Assembly (NCBI GenBank): GCA_030587365.1
Contig: JAUQZE010000035.1
Coordinates: 3,549 to 67,548 of the forward strand
DNA length: 64,000 nucleotides
Direction: 5' to 3'
From: Candidatus Freyarchaeota archaeon
Lineage (GTDB): Archaea > Asgardarchaeota > Jordiarchaeia > Jordiarchaeales > Jordiarchaeaceae
In this document: in pieces, positions 35,677 to 45,408 of the stretch
How positions within the stretch are numbered: position 1 is the first letter of the stretch
Layout of the letters: every line of letters starts with the position of its first letter
Position numbers and translations under genes: made by a program
Notes under the pieces: model-generated
Database searches by the model: none
What the model saw: the letters and a program-made list of their open reading frames with translations, nothing else
Told to the model about the DNA's origin: nothing

Positions 35677-36468
35677 TTAAATTTTCATGTCTTTTTTGAG
35701 GATGGCGGTTTTTTTAGCGCACGTTTTGAGCAGTTTTCTTGTTCCGCCTGCCTGGCTCACGATTTGTAGCATTTTTTGGGGGTCGTAAATTTTTACTCCC
35801 ATTACGGCTGTGGCTCCTTTTTCAAATAAGGGTTGAGGAATGAAGCTAGCCGTGGGCCCAATGAGTACCAGTTCGCGTTTCCCCTTGCAGTGTTTTAGTA
35901 TGCCGTCAACTGATCGGTTGACTAGTGTGCTTCCGGTAATTATTGCGATATCGGCGTCGGAGCTTTGTTTCTTGAGTTGGGCTTCTTTGACAATTCTAAC
36001 CATAGGGTTTTGAATATTTCTTCTCTCTATCACGGTTATGTCTGAGGTTTTTTCCATTAGTTTAGGGATTACCGGAGCCATGTAACCCACCATTAAAATT
36101 TTGTCCCCGGATTGGACTAGGTCTAATACGTCAACTTGCGTGAAAGGGTAGAGGTGCGGCTTTTTATTGAAGGCGATCTGTGAAACCGCGTTTATAGTTG
36201 CGACGCCCAGAGCCGCCATTATCAGGTTACTGGAAGTCGCTAGGTTCATCATCTCAATAGCATTTGAGCCCTGCAACTCTCCAGACTTTTCAAAAACCTC
36301 GCACTCAGAGGAATCCTCTCTAAGAACGTGTGCTAATCCCCCTTCTCCAGTTGAAAGCACTACCCCCGCATACTCAAGCCCTATTCTTACCTCGTTAACC
36401 ACGACTTCGTCTAGATGCGGAGCCAACTCTTTTTCCAAATAGTTAATTAAACTCTCTATAGAATCCAT
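35677..36468 (-). CDS. DUF364/DUF4213-type protein (putative heavy-metal chelation family)
   Basis: About 263 residues. The N-terminal half matches the DUF4213 layout (VRIGLEYAGVVLSTGEGGLAH, then a helix with MNLATSSNLIMAALGVATINA). The C-terminal half is a Rossmann-like DUF364 domain (GDKILMVGYMAPVIPKL, ITVIERR, DADIAIITGSTLVNRSVD, LIGPTASFIPQPLFEKG). Members are called putative chelators and often accompany metal-uptake or metal-containing enzyme genes, but the function is unproven. I choose the ATG at 36466-36468; a longer TTG start 18 codons upstream is open but less coding-like. Confidence 0.78.
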   Translation of the reverse strand: MDSIESLINYLEKELAPHLDEVVVNEVRIGLEYAGVVLSTGEGGLAHVLREDSSECEVFEKSGELQGSNAIEMMNLATSSNLIMAALGVATINAVSQIAFNKKPHLYPFTQVDVLDLVQSGDKILMVGYMAPVIPKLMEKTSDITVIERRNIQNPMVRIVKEAQLKKQSSDADIAIITGSTLVNRSVDGILKHCKGKRELVLIGPTASFIPQPLFEKGATAVMGVKIYDPQKMLQIVSQAGGTRKLLKTCAKKTAILKKDMKI

Positions 36469-36559
36469 AACAAAAACTTCCCAGCAATCACTCAACATAA
36501 CACTATACGGGAATCGCCCCAAGAAAATTAATTAACAAAATGTTAATAGAAATTTGGTT

Positions 36560-38173
36560 TTAGCCGAGTGCGCCTCTAATTTTTCCTGCGTATAAAATTA
36601 GTTTCTGGGCGATTTCAACCATATTCTCTCCTTGGATAATATCGTAGAGGCCCTCCTTTTTGATGTCTCCCTTTGAGAGAGTATGTGCTGAGAGATACTC
36701 TGAAATCATCTTAACAACTATTTCGTAGGACGGGTCAAGATTTATGTCCACATTGATATACTCCTTAATCTGTTTAAGATCCTCCTTTACTTGCTCGGAG
36801 ACTCTTCTCGGAAGAACTTTTTGGAAAGCGTCCATGCACAGGAAACGGGAGGCGTATTTTAAGGAGTCTTTTAGAGATGAATAATACACGTCCATTAGTT
36901 GTTCTAGGGCTTCGCTCTTCCATTCGTTAACCGCGTTTAATCCCCTACCGGTTCCAATGAATTCTGGAGGGAGACCTATGCTGTAAAGAGTAGCAGTAAA
37001 GGGAATAGCTCCAACTGGGGGCTCAAATTTAAGACTCTCCATTTTAAGAAGCTGCTTGGATATCTCTTTATCCGTACACAGTTTAGCTAGCTGTTTAATC
37101 ATTAGTTGACAGGATAGGTGGTCTTTGTTTTTAGAATTTATTGGTTGGTCGCGTCTCAGGGGAACGAGTTCAAATATTCTGGTATCGAGTAGAATATCGT
37201 AGAGGCTTTCGTAGTAATTGGCTGCAAATAGACTAATTATGTTTATAATTTCGTTTTTATCTTTTTTTGAGAAAGTTTGTGGTTTTTGAGATTGCAGTTT
37301 ATCTTTTAGCAGAACAACCACTCTTTGAGCTTCCCTTCTATCAATGTCATATCTCAGACTTGATGGGATTGTTATTGTTCTTATTCCTGAATAATCGTTT
37401 AGAATTTTGTCAAGATTTTCAGGATTAACAAATCCTCTAAATGGCAGAGAACCCGCGTTCAGGATAGGAAATGTGGGAGTGCCGAGTTCTTCACCAATTA
37501 TTGCAAGATCTGATATAGCGATTTTACTAGCGAGTGTTGAAGGTACGAGTCCACAATTAACTGCGGAATCGGATCTCCCAAGAAATACTCTCAAATAATC
37601 TAAAGGATTCCGCGAAGAGGTATAGGCTTTGAGATATTCTGAAATAATATTTGAAGTATTTAATAATGACGACAGATCCCTAATAAAGGGAATAATTTGA
37701 ACATCCTTAAGTTTGGCTGTTGCGTCTATAGTTTCCAAAATATAGTTTTTAAGAATGTTAAAGCTCATTTCAATACGTGTCATTTCCATAGGAGACTCCG
37801 TCAAAGGATGGATGACCTCATAGATCGCCCCTCCGTTAGTTTCGTTTCTTAACATATAATTTATTTCAATGATCTTTTGAAATATCGCCATCCTTCTGAA
37901 ACCAAACTCATAATTACCAAATGGAACACTCGGTGTAATGTTAACATTAAAACTCGGAGTCAGTCCCTTCTCCATTATTCTCTTAACTATTTTCTCTATT
38001 TGTTGAAAGGGGGTAAGTTTCTCTGCAAATTCTATTACCAGCTCCTCTACTCCCACGCCTCCTTCCTCACGCGATGACAAGCAGTCAATCGCCTCATCTA
38101 TCTCCTCATCAAAACCTATATAGGCGGTGGCAGAACTCGAATCCTGAGTCGCCATTGTGGCTGGAATACGCAT
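36560..38173 (-). CDS. ppcA: Phosphoenolpyruvate carboxylase, archaeal type
   Basis: 537 residues. It carboxylates PEP to oxaloacetate. The N-terminus MRIPATMATQDSSSATAYIG has the IPxTMxTQ signature of archaeal PEPC (the MSTQHPDN region, here with a changed HPDN). Further family segments are FLGRSDSAVNCGLVPSTLASKIA, GVPTFP-like ELGTPTFPILNAGSLPFRG, and EFIGTGRGLNA. Length fits the 500-540 residue archaeal form and not the 900-residue bacterial enzyme. The ATG at 38171-38173 follows AGGTG. Together with malic enzyme it suggests C4-acid anaplerosis. Confidence 0.9.
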   Translation of the reverse strand: MRIPATMATQDSSSATAYIGFDEEIDEAIDCLSSREEGGVGVEELVIEFAEKLTPFQQIEKIVKRIMEKGLTPSFNVNITPSVPFGNYEFGFRRMAIFQKIIEINYMLRNETNGGAIYEVIHPLTESPMEMTRIEMSFNILKNYILETIDATAKLKDVQIIPFIRDLSSLLNTSNIISEYLKAYTSSRNPLDYLRVFLGRSDSAVNCGLVPSTLASKIAISDLAIIGEELGTPTFPILNAGSLPFRGFVNPENLDKILNDYSGIRTITIPSSLRYDIDRREAQRVVVLLKDKLQSQKPQTFSKKDKNEIINIISLFAANYYESLYDILLDTRIFELVPLRRDQPINSKNKDHLSCQLMIKQLAKLCTDKEISKQLLKMESLKFEPPVGAIPFTATLYSIGLPPEFIGTGRGLNAVNEWKSEALEQLMDVYYSSLKDSLKYASRFLCMDAFQKVLPRRVSEQVKEDLKQIKEYINVDINLDPSYEIVVKMISEYLSAHTLSKGDIKKEGLYDIIQGENMVEIAQKLILYAGKIRGALG

Positions 38174-38396
38174 ACAAAAACACCTTTTAACCTCTCGATC
38201 CCAACATTTTGCAGACTCCTAATTAATAATTAGGATATATAAAATAAAAAACTTAACCTTAAGAAAACAGTTAAAATAATTTAACATAATTAAGTCTAAT
38301 CCCCAAAATTAACCTACACGCAACACTTAACATTCCCATTTGTTTTTCTTTCCACAAGAAACTATTTAAAAAAATTAACTGGATACGGGTAATATT

Positions 38397-38858
38397 ATGT
38401 CTGATATCTGTATACGGGAGTACAGGGTTGAGGACGGGGATGACGTAGAAGAGCTTTTCCGCTTCCATACCGAGAAACACCTACGGAGAACCACCACCTT
38501 TTTTTACAAAAGGGCATTAGATGGAAAGCCGCCAGATGATGTTATAGCTGTAGTGGCAGTGGTAGATGACAGAGTTATTGGCTTTAGTGGAGTTCAGCTG
38601 GTTAGCAGCACGAAAACCAATTATCCGGCTACAATAGTTCACAGAGATTTTAGAAACAGAGGAATAGGCAAAATGCTTTTGAGAAAAAAATTGGAAATAG
38701 CCCGTGAGAGAGGACTTAAGGAGTATACTTCAGTGGTAGGGAAGGAAAATATAACCTCTCGCAAAATGCTGGAAGGACTGGAGGATTTCATAGTTTCTGA
38801 GGAGGGGGGATTCGATAAAAATAAGAACTGGATAAAATATACGAAAAGACTTACCTGA
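38397..38858 (+). CDS. GNAT-family N-acetyltransferase
   Basis: 153 residues, single GNAT fold. The acetyl-CoA loop is RNRGIGKMLL (R-x-x-G-x-G/A), preceded by the strand ATIVHRDF. The N-terminus (ICIREYRVEDGDDVEELF) is the usual first strand and helix. The substrate may be an amine or a protein N-terminus. A TATA-like tttaaaaaa lies about 25 bases upstream of the ATG, so the message may have a very short leader. Confidence 0.88.
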   Translation: MSDICIREYRVEDGDDVEELFRFHTEKHLRRTTTFFYKRALDGKPPDDVIAVVAVVDDRVIGFSGVQLVSSTKTNYPATIVHRDFRNRGIGKMLLRKKLEIARERGLKEYTSVVGKENITSRKMLEGLEDFIVSEEGGFDKNKNWIKYTKRLT

Positions 38859-38976
38859 ACCATGCCTTTAATTACTCACAAAAAATTGCTACAATGGTAC
38901 TCAAGGAATAATTTAAAAGGAAATTAAACCAAATGTTCCGAAGATATGGCGAAACAAGTGAAACTGAATACTCAGG

Positions 38977-39855
38977 ATGGTCATACATTTGGGCGAAAAA
39001 GTGGAAGCTTCCAGCCTTCTTAATGAAGGAAAAGAATACATTAAAAAGGAAGATTACAAAAAAGCAGAAAAGAAATTTCAGGAAGCATTAAATCAGTTTA
39101 CGAAAGTTAACAATTTGAATGGTGTCGCCGAATCAGAAACTTATCTCGGAATAGTTTTGCAATACCAAAACAAGTTGAAGAAGGCAAAAGAGCACTTTGA
39201 GAAGGCTCTCAAGCTCCACGAAGATTTGGATTATAAACCGGGGATTTCCAGAGTCTACACAAACTTGGGAAATCTCACTCTACTAATATCCAAAGATTTT
39301 GAAAAGTCTCTTGAGCTTCATCAAAAAGCTCTAGATATATCAAAAAAAGCCCGAGACGTTCCGGGAAGGTCAAGAGCCCTTACGAATATTGGCTATGTCA
39401 AATTCAGGCAAAAAAAGTTGGAGGAAGCGTTAGACACACTCAAAGAGGCTTTGGAACTAGCCAACAAAGCCGGTTACGAGAGCTCTCAAGCGACCTCGTT
39501 GTCCAATATTGGCATAATACTGTTCGATATGAAACGATACGAAGAGGCTCTTGAAAAGCATGAAGAAGTAGCAAAGATATTCGAAAAATGGGGGAACAAA
39601 AAAAGGTTAGCAATAGAACACAGACAGATGGGATTAATACTAGAAAAACTGAGTCGCCTCGATGAAGCAGAGGAACACTATAAAGCTGCAGAAAAACTCT
39701 ACGGCGAAATCGGCCTGAAAAAAGAGAAGAAAACGATGAAATCTATGTTAAAAGTAGCAAAGACCCGTATGAGAAAATGTCAGTCATGTGGAACAATCAT
39801 CATGGTGCCCGAGTTAAATTATTGCCCAAATTGCAACAAAGATTTGAAAACTTGA
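38977..39855 (+). CDS. TPR protein with C-terminal zinc ribbon
   Basis: 292 residues. Six or so tetratricopeptide repeats run from about 12 to 255, with the consensus seen in KAKEHFEKALKLHEDL, RALTNIGYVKFRQKKL and SNIGIILFDMKRYEEAL. The last 30 residues form a rubredoxin-like knuckle pair, CQSCG and CPNCN. It is probably a scaffold for protein complexes. The start is uncertain: an ATG at 38977 is used, and a TTG four codons later is open. No operon partner. Confidence 0.85.
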   Translation: MVIHLGEKVEASSLLNEGKEYIKKEDYKKAEKKFQEALNQFTKVNNLNGVAESETYLGIVLQYQNKLKKAKEHFEKALKLHEDLDYKPGISRVYTNLGNLTLLISKDFEKSLELHQKALDISKKARDVPGRSRALTNIGYVKFRQKKLEEALDTLKEALELANKAGYESSQATSLSNIGIILFDMKRYEEALEKHEEVAKIFEKWGNKKRLAIEHRQMGLILEKLSRLDEAEEHYKAAEKLYGEIGLKKEKKTMKSMLKVAKTRMRKCQSCGTIIMVPELNYCPNCNKDLKT

Positions 39856-40015
39856 ATGCTCTTTTCCAATTGAATAATGCAGGAAAAACAAATATTTTGA
39901 AAAAATTCAAAAAACTCGCAGCACAGATTTTGTGAAGTACATAATTTGCGAAGTATATAAGTTACTGTTTAGTAAAATTATTTTCAGATTTTAATTATAT
40001 GGGAAGGGTTAGGAA

Positions 40016-40432
40016 ATGGGCGCTTCAAACGCTAATGGAAAAACCCCACGGATTGCAGTTGATGCGATAATACTAATGGATGATTTTGTGGTCTTAGTAA
40101 AACGAAGGAATCCTCCCTTCCAGGGCCATTACGCTCTTCCCGGAGGCTTTGTAGAAATCGGAGAATTTGTCGAGGAAGCGGTTGTGAGAGAGGCTCGTGA
40201 AGAAACCGGGTTGGAGGTTCAGGTGGAACGTTTCTTGGGAATCTATGACGATCCGAAGCGTGACCCCCGTGGACATGTTATCAGCATAGCATACATTTGT
40301 AAGGTAATAGGAGGGAAGCTCAAAGCTGGCTCAGACGCTAAGGATGTAAGTTGTACACCTGTAAAAGAAATTAAAAAAATCAAATTGGCATTTGACCACG
40401 CAAAGATACTCACAGACGCAGGAATAATCTAA
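40016..40432 (+). CDS. Nudix hydrolase
   Basis: 138 residues with the full Nudix box GX5EX7REUXEEXGU (GGFVEIGEFVEEAVVREA, then REETGL). The preceding RNPPFQGHYALPGG is typical of ADP-ribose or nucleotide-sugar pyrophosphatases. It hydrolyses nucleoside diphosphates linked to another group, with Mg ions bound by the box glutamates. The substrate is unknown. The ATG at 40016 follows AGGAA. Confidence 0.92.
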   Translation: MGASNANGKTPRIAVDAIILMDDFVVLVKRRNPPFQGHYALPGGFVEIGEFVEEAVVREAREETGLEVQVERFLGIYDDPKRDPRGHVISIAYICKVIGGKLKAGSDAKDVSCTPVKEIKKIKLAFDHAKILTDAGII

Positions 40433-40495
40433 GAACTCTTGGACAGGCTTGTTGTTATTCTGTTTTCTCAATTAGTATGCTGGTTCTTCTAATCT

Positions 40496-41998
40496 TTACG
40501 ATTTGACTCTGAAAACTATCATAGCGGGAAATCCATTATACCAACCAATTAATTCTATTTCGTAGAGGGGACTGGTTACCAAATGTGCTAGAGCAGTTAC
40601 TGGCACATAATTAAAGAGGCTTACGAAGATCGCGCGTACGTAGCCGCTTCTCGCATAGTAATCAATCGTTTCCGGAATATCTGGAAGCCATATGCAGAGC
40701 CTATCAGTGTAATGCATGGCCATCGGGTACACATTGGTGAGTATTACTTGCCAGGGATAGCTCGTCCATTTTAAATACTCATAAACCGGTAGAGGCTGGT
40801 ACACCTCCTGATTCGTGCGAACAATGTATAATCCAATAAATCCTCCTGAAATGTTGAGGATTAGCAATAAAAGCGCGATGTTCCTCTTATTCTTTAAAAT
40901 CTTTTTAGTAATTGAGCTTATAACCAATTTTTTATCTTTAAACTTGTCTGTGAGGAGTATAGCTAAACCAACCCCGGTGAGAACACTGAAGGCGGGCAGG
41001 GAGCTCTGATTATACCGGAACAAGTCCACGAGTCTCGAGTTAGTCATTAGAATAAAGTAGATAAACATGGATGAGAATATCCAGAATATTAGGGTTTTAC
41101 CTCCAATGCTACCTTTCTCATTTTTTAATGCGAAGTAAAAGTATGGGAATAATAAAGCGGGTGTGAATATTGGGATCACGGCGTATATTATTGATTCCAA
41201 ATAGAATAAAATAAATTGTAACGGCGTGGGGGGAACGAATGGGTTGGTGTATAGTGTTCTGTTCCAAGTTTGTGTTGAAGAGAAAAAGAGTTTGAGCATT
41301 CCCAAGTAATCTCCGGTGTTTATTTTGCTGTAATATAACCAGGGGACGGCTGTTAGGAAGGCACAGATTATTCCCAAATAAAACCACGGGGACTTGAGTG
41401 TTTTTTTGATATTCTTGGAAAGAACTATATAAAACAAACCCACAAACAGAACGAGGACCCCCGGATACCTAGATAGAAAACTCAAGGTCAGCGAAATTCC
41501 TGCTGGCACATAGTACTTGAGATTTTTTTGAGCTCTAACTATAAACAGAAGGAATAATGATGAAAACAAAATGAAAGGTACTTCGCTAAGAATCCCCCAA
41601 ACAATGACGAAAAATGTCAGACCGCAACTCAGAGCCAGAGCGGAAAATTTGCCCACCGCCTCACTATACATTTCTTTTCCCAAAAGATAAATCGCATAAA
41701 TACTTCCTAGGGAAAGCAGAAAAGCAACCATCTGGGCAACTATTGTGTTCGGTGTTGTAATCAGGTAAGCCAAATAAATGGTGAAATACAATACCGGGAC
41801 TCTTGAAAAGTCTAGAATCACCTGAAAAGGTTGGAAACAATAAAAGCCGAAATGATACAAATCGCTTGCCAAATTAGAGTATGCTGCCTCATCCCACGAT
41901 AAAGGAATAGAAAAAGCTGAAAGTACTCCTCTGATTCCGTTGACAACTATAATAATAGTCAGTACCCAGTCCAGTTTTGAGCGCAGCGTTTTAAGCAT
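40496..41998 (-). CDS. GT39/ArnT-like membrane glycosyltransferase
   Basis: About 500 residues with ten to twelve membrane helices. The first loop holds LSWDEAAYSNLASDLY, where the acidic D-E pair is the catalytic signature of GT-C enzymes using polyprenyl-phosphate sugars. SRYPGVLVLFVG and a C-terminal extracytoplasmic region follow. It transfers a sugar to a lipid or surface protein outside the membrane. I choose the ATG at 41996-41998, six bases after AGGTG. A GTG three codons earlier is open. It stands alone. Confidence 0.78.
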   Translation of the reverse strand: MLKTLRSKLDWVLTIIIVVNGIRGVLSAFSIPLSWDEAAYSNLASDLYHFGFYCFQPFQVILDFSRVPVLYFTIYLAYLITTPNTIVAQMVAFLLSLGSIYAIYLLGKEMYSEAVGKFSALALSCGLTFFVIVWGILSEVPFILFSSLFLLFIVRAQKNLKYYVPAGISLTLSFLSRYPGVLVLFVGLFYIVLSKNIKKTLKSPWFYLGIICAFLTAVPWLYYSKINTGDYLGMLKLFFSSTQTWNRTLYTNPFVPPTPLQFILFYLESIIYAVIPIFTPALLFPYFYFALKNEKGSIGGKTLIFWIFSSMFIYFILMTNSRLVDLFRYNQSSLPAFSVLTGVGLAILLTDKFKDKKLVISSITKKILKNKRNIALLLLILNISGGFIGLYIVRTNQEVYQPLPVYEYLKWTSYPWQVILTNVYPMAMHYTDRLCIWLPDIPETIDYYARSGYVRAIFVSLFNYVPVTALAHLVTSPLYEIELIGWYNGFPAMIVFRVKS

Positions 41999-42210
41999 TC
42001 GACACACCTTGAAATGTACGTAATTTGTTCATTCTCCCATAAAAATTCTTCGATAATTTTTTTACCAGAAAATTGGTGGGGGTTCAAAATTCTACTCCTA
42101 ATAGAGTATATATCCTGTGTAGTTGGTTTTATAGAGGTATCCCCACATTATTTTCTAAAAAGATGTAAACCTAATTAATGGGTATAATGGAACTACCCGC
42201 TCAATTTATT

Positions 42211-43620
42211 TTAATTGATTTGTCGGTTCATTTTTCTGTAGTAATTGTAGAGAGCCGATAGAATTCTTGCTGCTCTTCTTGGTGTAGGATAAACTGCTAT
42301 TCCCCTCTTCTCCAAGTTTTGAGCACTTTTGGTCCATTCCATTACCGCGTTATCCAATGCCGCTGTGGTTCCAATAACGACTATTGGCTTATCCGTTTTT
42401 ATATTATTGAGCGCGTCATGAGGTTCGATGGTATCCGTAAAATGAGGTATTATCAAAACTAGGCAGTCCACCGATTCGTCTTTAACAGTAGAATCTAAAA
42501 TCAAATTGTAGGCTTGGATGATTCCCAAATTCTGACAAGCTGTAAACATGTCAACGGGATTCTGGACCCTGAGCCAGCTTGCCGATATCTCCCTAATTTT
42601 GTCGACGGTTTCTGGTGAGAGTTCAGCCAATTCTAAACCGAACTCCTCGCAAGCATCCACGAGCAGCGCCCCCAATCCTCCAGTAAAGGTTAGAATCCCT
42701 ACCCTGTTTTCATTCAGAGGAGGCAGCACATTAAATCCTTTTGATATGTCTGTCCATTCATCAATGTCTCTTGCCTGAATTAATCCCGCCTGTTTAAATG
42801 CCGCATCATTAATCTCGTTTCGACCGGCTAATGCCCCAGTGTGAGCCTGAATCGCCTTTGAGCCTTTCTCGCTTGTCCCTGATTTCAAAATTATAACTGG
42901 TTTCTTTCGGGAAACCTCGCTTGCCACACGCATAAATCTCTTACCATCATGAACGCCCTCTATGTGTAGGGCTACTACCTTTGTATCCGGATCGCTCCCC
43001 AAGAATTCTAGGGTGTCAGAAAAGTCTACGTCGCACATATTTGCCAAATCGATAATGTGGCTTACTCCACCAACCAATTCGGAATAATACTTGGCACAGG
43101 CTATGAAGGTTCCCGTTTGACTAACTATGGCAACCCCGCCTGGAATTATGTCTTTATGCGGGGCGAAAGCTGTATCCAATTTTTTCCTCATATTAAGAAT
43201 TCCTTGAGAATTAGGACCAATAATCCTGATATTGTATTTTCGGGCGATTCGGAGCACCTCTTCCTCTAATCTTTTCCCCTCTTCTCCCGAGTCAGAAAAG
43301 CCGGCCGCAGCAACCATAGCTCCTTTAACTCCCTTATCCCCGCAGTCTTCTAAAGCCTCTGGAACCAGCTCTCTAGGAACAACCAAACAGGCCAAATCCA
43401 CCTCCCCAGGAATTTCAGAGACTGTAGAATAAACTTCACAACCGTATATCTTTTCACCTTTTGCTCTAGGGTTCACTGGAAAAATTCCCCCCTCAAAACC
43501 GTTTACAAGATTCCAAACAATGACATTCCCGATCTTCAGGGGTGTAGTAGAAGCGCCTACCACTGCAACCGAATTCGGTTCCAAAATACTACTCAGAGAA
43601 GATTTATCCACATTAGTCAT
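42211..43620 (-). CDS. ADP-forming acyl-CoA (acetyl-CoA) synthetase, alpha subunit
   Basis: 469 residues: a CoA-binding domain (LEPNSVAVVGASTTPLKIGN), a second CoA-ligase domain with IGPNSQGI, and a third with the phosphohistidine site AHTGALAG near residue 257. This alpha subunit pairs with an ATP-grasp beta subunit to make ATP from acyl-CoA, giving acid. No beta subunit is in the window, so it must be encoded elsewhere or missing. The ATG at 43618-43620 follows GAGGGAAT. It could also work in the opposite direction to activate acids. Confidence 0.88.
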   Translation of the reverse strand: MTNVDKSSLSSILEPNSVAVVGASTTPLKIGNVIVWNLVNGFEGGIFPVNPRAKGEKIYGCEVYSTVSEIPGEVDLACLVVPRELVPEALEDCGDKGVKGAMVAAAGFSDSGEEGKRLEEEVLRIARKYNIRIIGPNSQGILNMRKKLDTAFAPHKDIIPGGVAIVSQTGTFIACAKYYSELVGGVSHIIDLANMCDVDFSDTLEFLGSDPDTKVVALHIEGVHDGKRFMRVASEVSRKKPVIILKSGTSEKGSKAIQAHTGALAGRNEINDAAFKQAGLIQARDIDEWTDISKGFNVLPPLNENRVGILTFTGGLGALLVDACEEFGLELAELSPETVDKIREISASWLRVQNPVDMFTACQNLGIIQAYNLILDSTVKDESVDCLVLIIPHFTDTIEPHDALNNIKTDKPIVVIGTTAALDNAVMEWTKSAQNLEKRGIAVYPTPRRAARILSALYNYYRKMNRQIN

Positions 43621-43799
43621 TCAAATTCCCTCTAATAATAAACATTAGAGTGTGAAAGCAGTCCCGAAAAGCAATATATAAATGTTAAGATAAATACCTT
43701 GATATAATATGCAGCCTAAACCAAGAATCTGTTTTTTAATTTTTTTATTTAGCTTTCAAATGAAACAGGAAGCCCTATCGATAAAGTTTTAAGATAGCT

Positions 43800-44636
43800 A
43801 TGATGGATAGTTCTGATATGGTGGATAAAATGGCTAATAAAAAAGAAGGAAAAAGATGGATAATTAAAAACGCGCTGTTAATACTGCTCTTCTTTCTAGT
43901 GAGTCTGATTTACACATACGTGTCTGAAATCCATATAACCGAGCCCCACTTCCTATTCACATCGATTGATTGGGCAATCCCCTTGAATCCACCATCCGTA
44001 ATCGTTTACCTTTTTCTGTTCTACAGCTTCCTGTTCTTCGCTGTACTCTACTACGCAACTCTTCAGAGAGCTTATTTCAACCAACTAATTTTATCACTGA
44101 TCGCTGTACAACTGATAGCGTATGTGGTTTATATCCTCTATCCAGTCATGATGATTCGACCCTACTGGACACCGACCAGTATTTTCGATTGGATATTCTG
44201 GTATTATGTAAACCCCCAATATGTCTACAACTGGATGCTGTTTAATTCCATCCAGTCAAACTCAGGGCCGTTCAATTGGATACTCTGGAACATCTACGCA
44301 CATGACACGCCTCTAAACTGCTTCCCGAGCCTACACGCAGCCATGTCAGCCATGATAGCTTACGGATTCTGGCAAGAAAAACAAAAATACGGCTGGTTAT
44401 CCTGGCCCATAGCAATAACCATAATGGTTTCCACATTACTCGTAAGGCAGCATGTTATCGTGGATGAAATATCGGGAGCCTTATTGGCACTACTTGTAGG
44501 TTACATCTTTTACAAAAAGGTATTCACAACACCGGAAACTCCTCCGCAAAAACCAAAGCTGTGGCAACTTACACTTGTTCTAATCGTGGCAGAAATAGCA
44601 ATGATCCTCTACACATACTTGTCATATCTCATATAG
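43800..44636 (+). CDS. PAP2-superfamily membrane phosphatase
   Basis: 278 residues with about six membrane helices. The PAP2 active site is visible as CFPSLHAAMSA and RQHVIVDEISG (the SxH and RxxxxxD-type motifs). These enzymes remove phosphate from lipids such as prenyl diphosphates or phosphatidates, or transfer phospho-groups as in inositol-phosphorylceramide synthases. The N-terminus is charged and cytoplasmic. The ATG at 43800 is preceded by AAGATAG, not a clear ribosome site. Confidence 0.85.
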   Translation: MMDSSDMVDKMANKKEGKRWIIKNALLILLFFLVSLIYTYVSEIHITEPHFLFTSIDWAIPLNPPSVIVYLFLFYSFLFFAVLYYATLQRAYFNQLILSLIAVQLIAYVVYILYPVMMIRPYWTPTSIFDWIFWYYVNPQYVYNWMLFNSIQSNSGPFNWILWNIYAHDTPLNCFPSLHAAMSAMIAYGFWQEKQKYGWLSWPIAITIMVSTLLVRQHVIVDEISGALLALLVGYIFYKKVFTTPETPPQKPKLWQLTLVLIVAEIAMILYTYLSYLI

Positions 44637-44853
44637 ACATCTTATACTGGGTCTTCCCCTTTTTTATAGTGGGTTTTAACTTATTGTTCACACTCACTAA
44701 AACCCTTTTTATCGCCCTAGAAATTAAAACTGTTCAAGCAAGCCAAAAGTAAGGGGTCATAATTATAGTTATATTGGTTTGATTGAGGCAATAATTTAGA
44801 AGCGTTAAATATATTTTATTTCTTTGTTAAGTCTTTGGCGAAAGTGATGGAAG

Positions 44854-45255
44854 ATGCCTGACTGGGTAGAAATCAGGAAGAAGACTACAGAACTACTTAA
44901 TAATATAATTCCTGACGACGAAGTGGTCCTTTTCAAGGAAACATGCTCCTGCCAAACAGAAGAAGATTTTAACGATGGACTGCTTGTGCTTACAAATCGT
45001 AATATTATTTTCATTAAGAGAGATAGCTTTGAACCCCGGTATGAAGTTGGATTATGCTCTCCAATCGAAAACATATGCTGCATAACTTACTCGGGTATTT
45101 TCTACCAAATAATTGAAATTGAAGTAAAGGTTGACGGTTGCCCGAAAACATTCAATTTTATGGACTTTTCAACACAGGTAGAAGGCGGAAGAAAAATATC
45201 CGAAATCCATGACGGACTTCAAAAAATAATTGAAAAGATTACTGGAAAAAAATAA
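44854..45255 (+). CDS. PH-like domain protein
   Basis: 133 residues. A core of strands GLLVLTNRNIIFIKRD, YEVGLCSPIENICCITYS and IIEIEVKVDG ends in a helix (ISEIHDGLQKIIEKI). This is the bacterial/archaeal PH (bPH, YokE-like or GRAM-like) layout: seven strands and a C-terminal helix. Such domains bind membranes or partners. Two cysteines (CSCQ) lie in the N-terminal part. The ATG follows AGTGATGGA. The fold is inferred from pattern only. Confidence 0.6.
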   Translation: MPDWVEIRKKTTELLNNIIPDDEVVLFKETCSCQTEEDFNDGLLVLTNRNIIFIKRDSFEPRYEVGLCSPIENICCITYSGIFYQIIEIEVKVDGCPKTFNFMDFSTQVEGGRKISEIHDGLQKIIEKITGKK

Positions 45256-45408
45256 CTCCTATTTTTAACCTATTTCCGCCCTTTTATGCTAAAAATTTTT
45301 AAACCAAAAATAATCTGAAGCTGACAAAATTTAAATAATCTCTAGTTATGAATTTCTGATGGGAATAGTTGGGAGCTTATTTAATTCAAAATTAAAAGTG
45401 GTGAAGCA

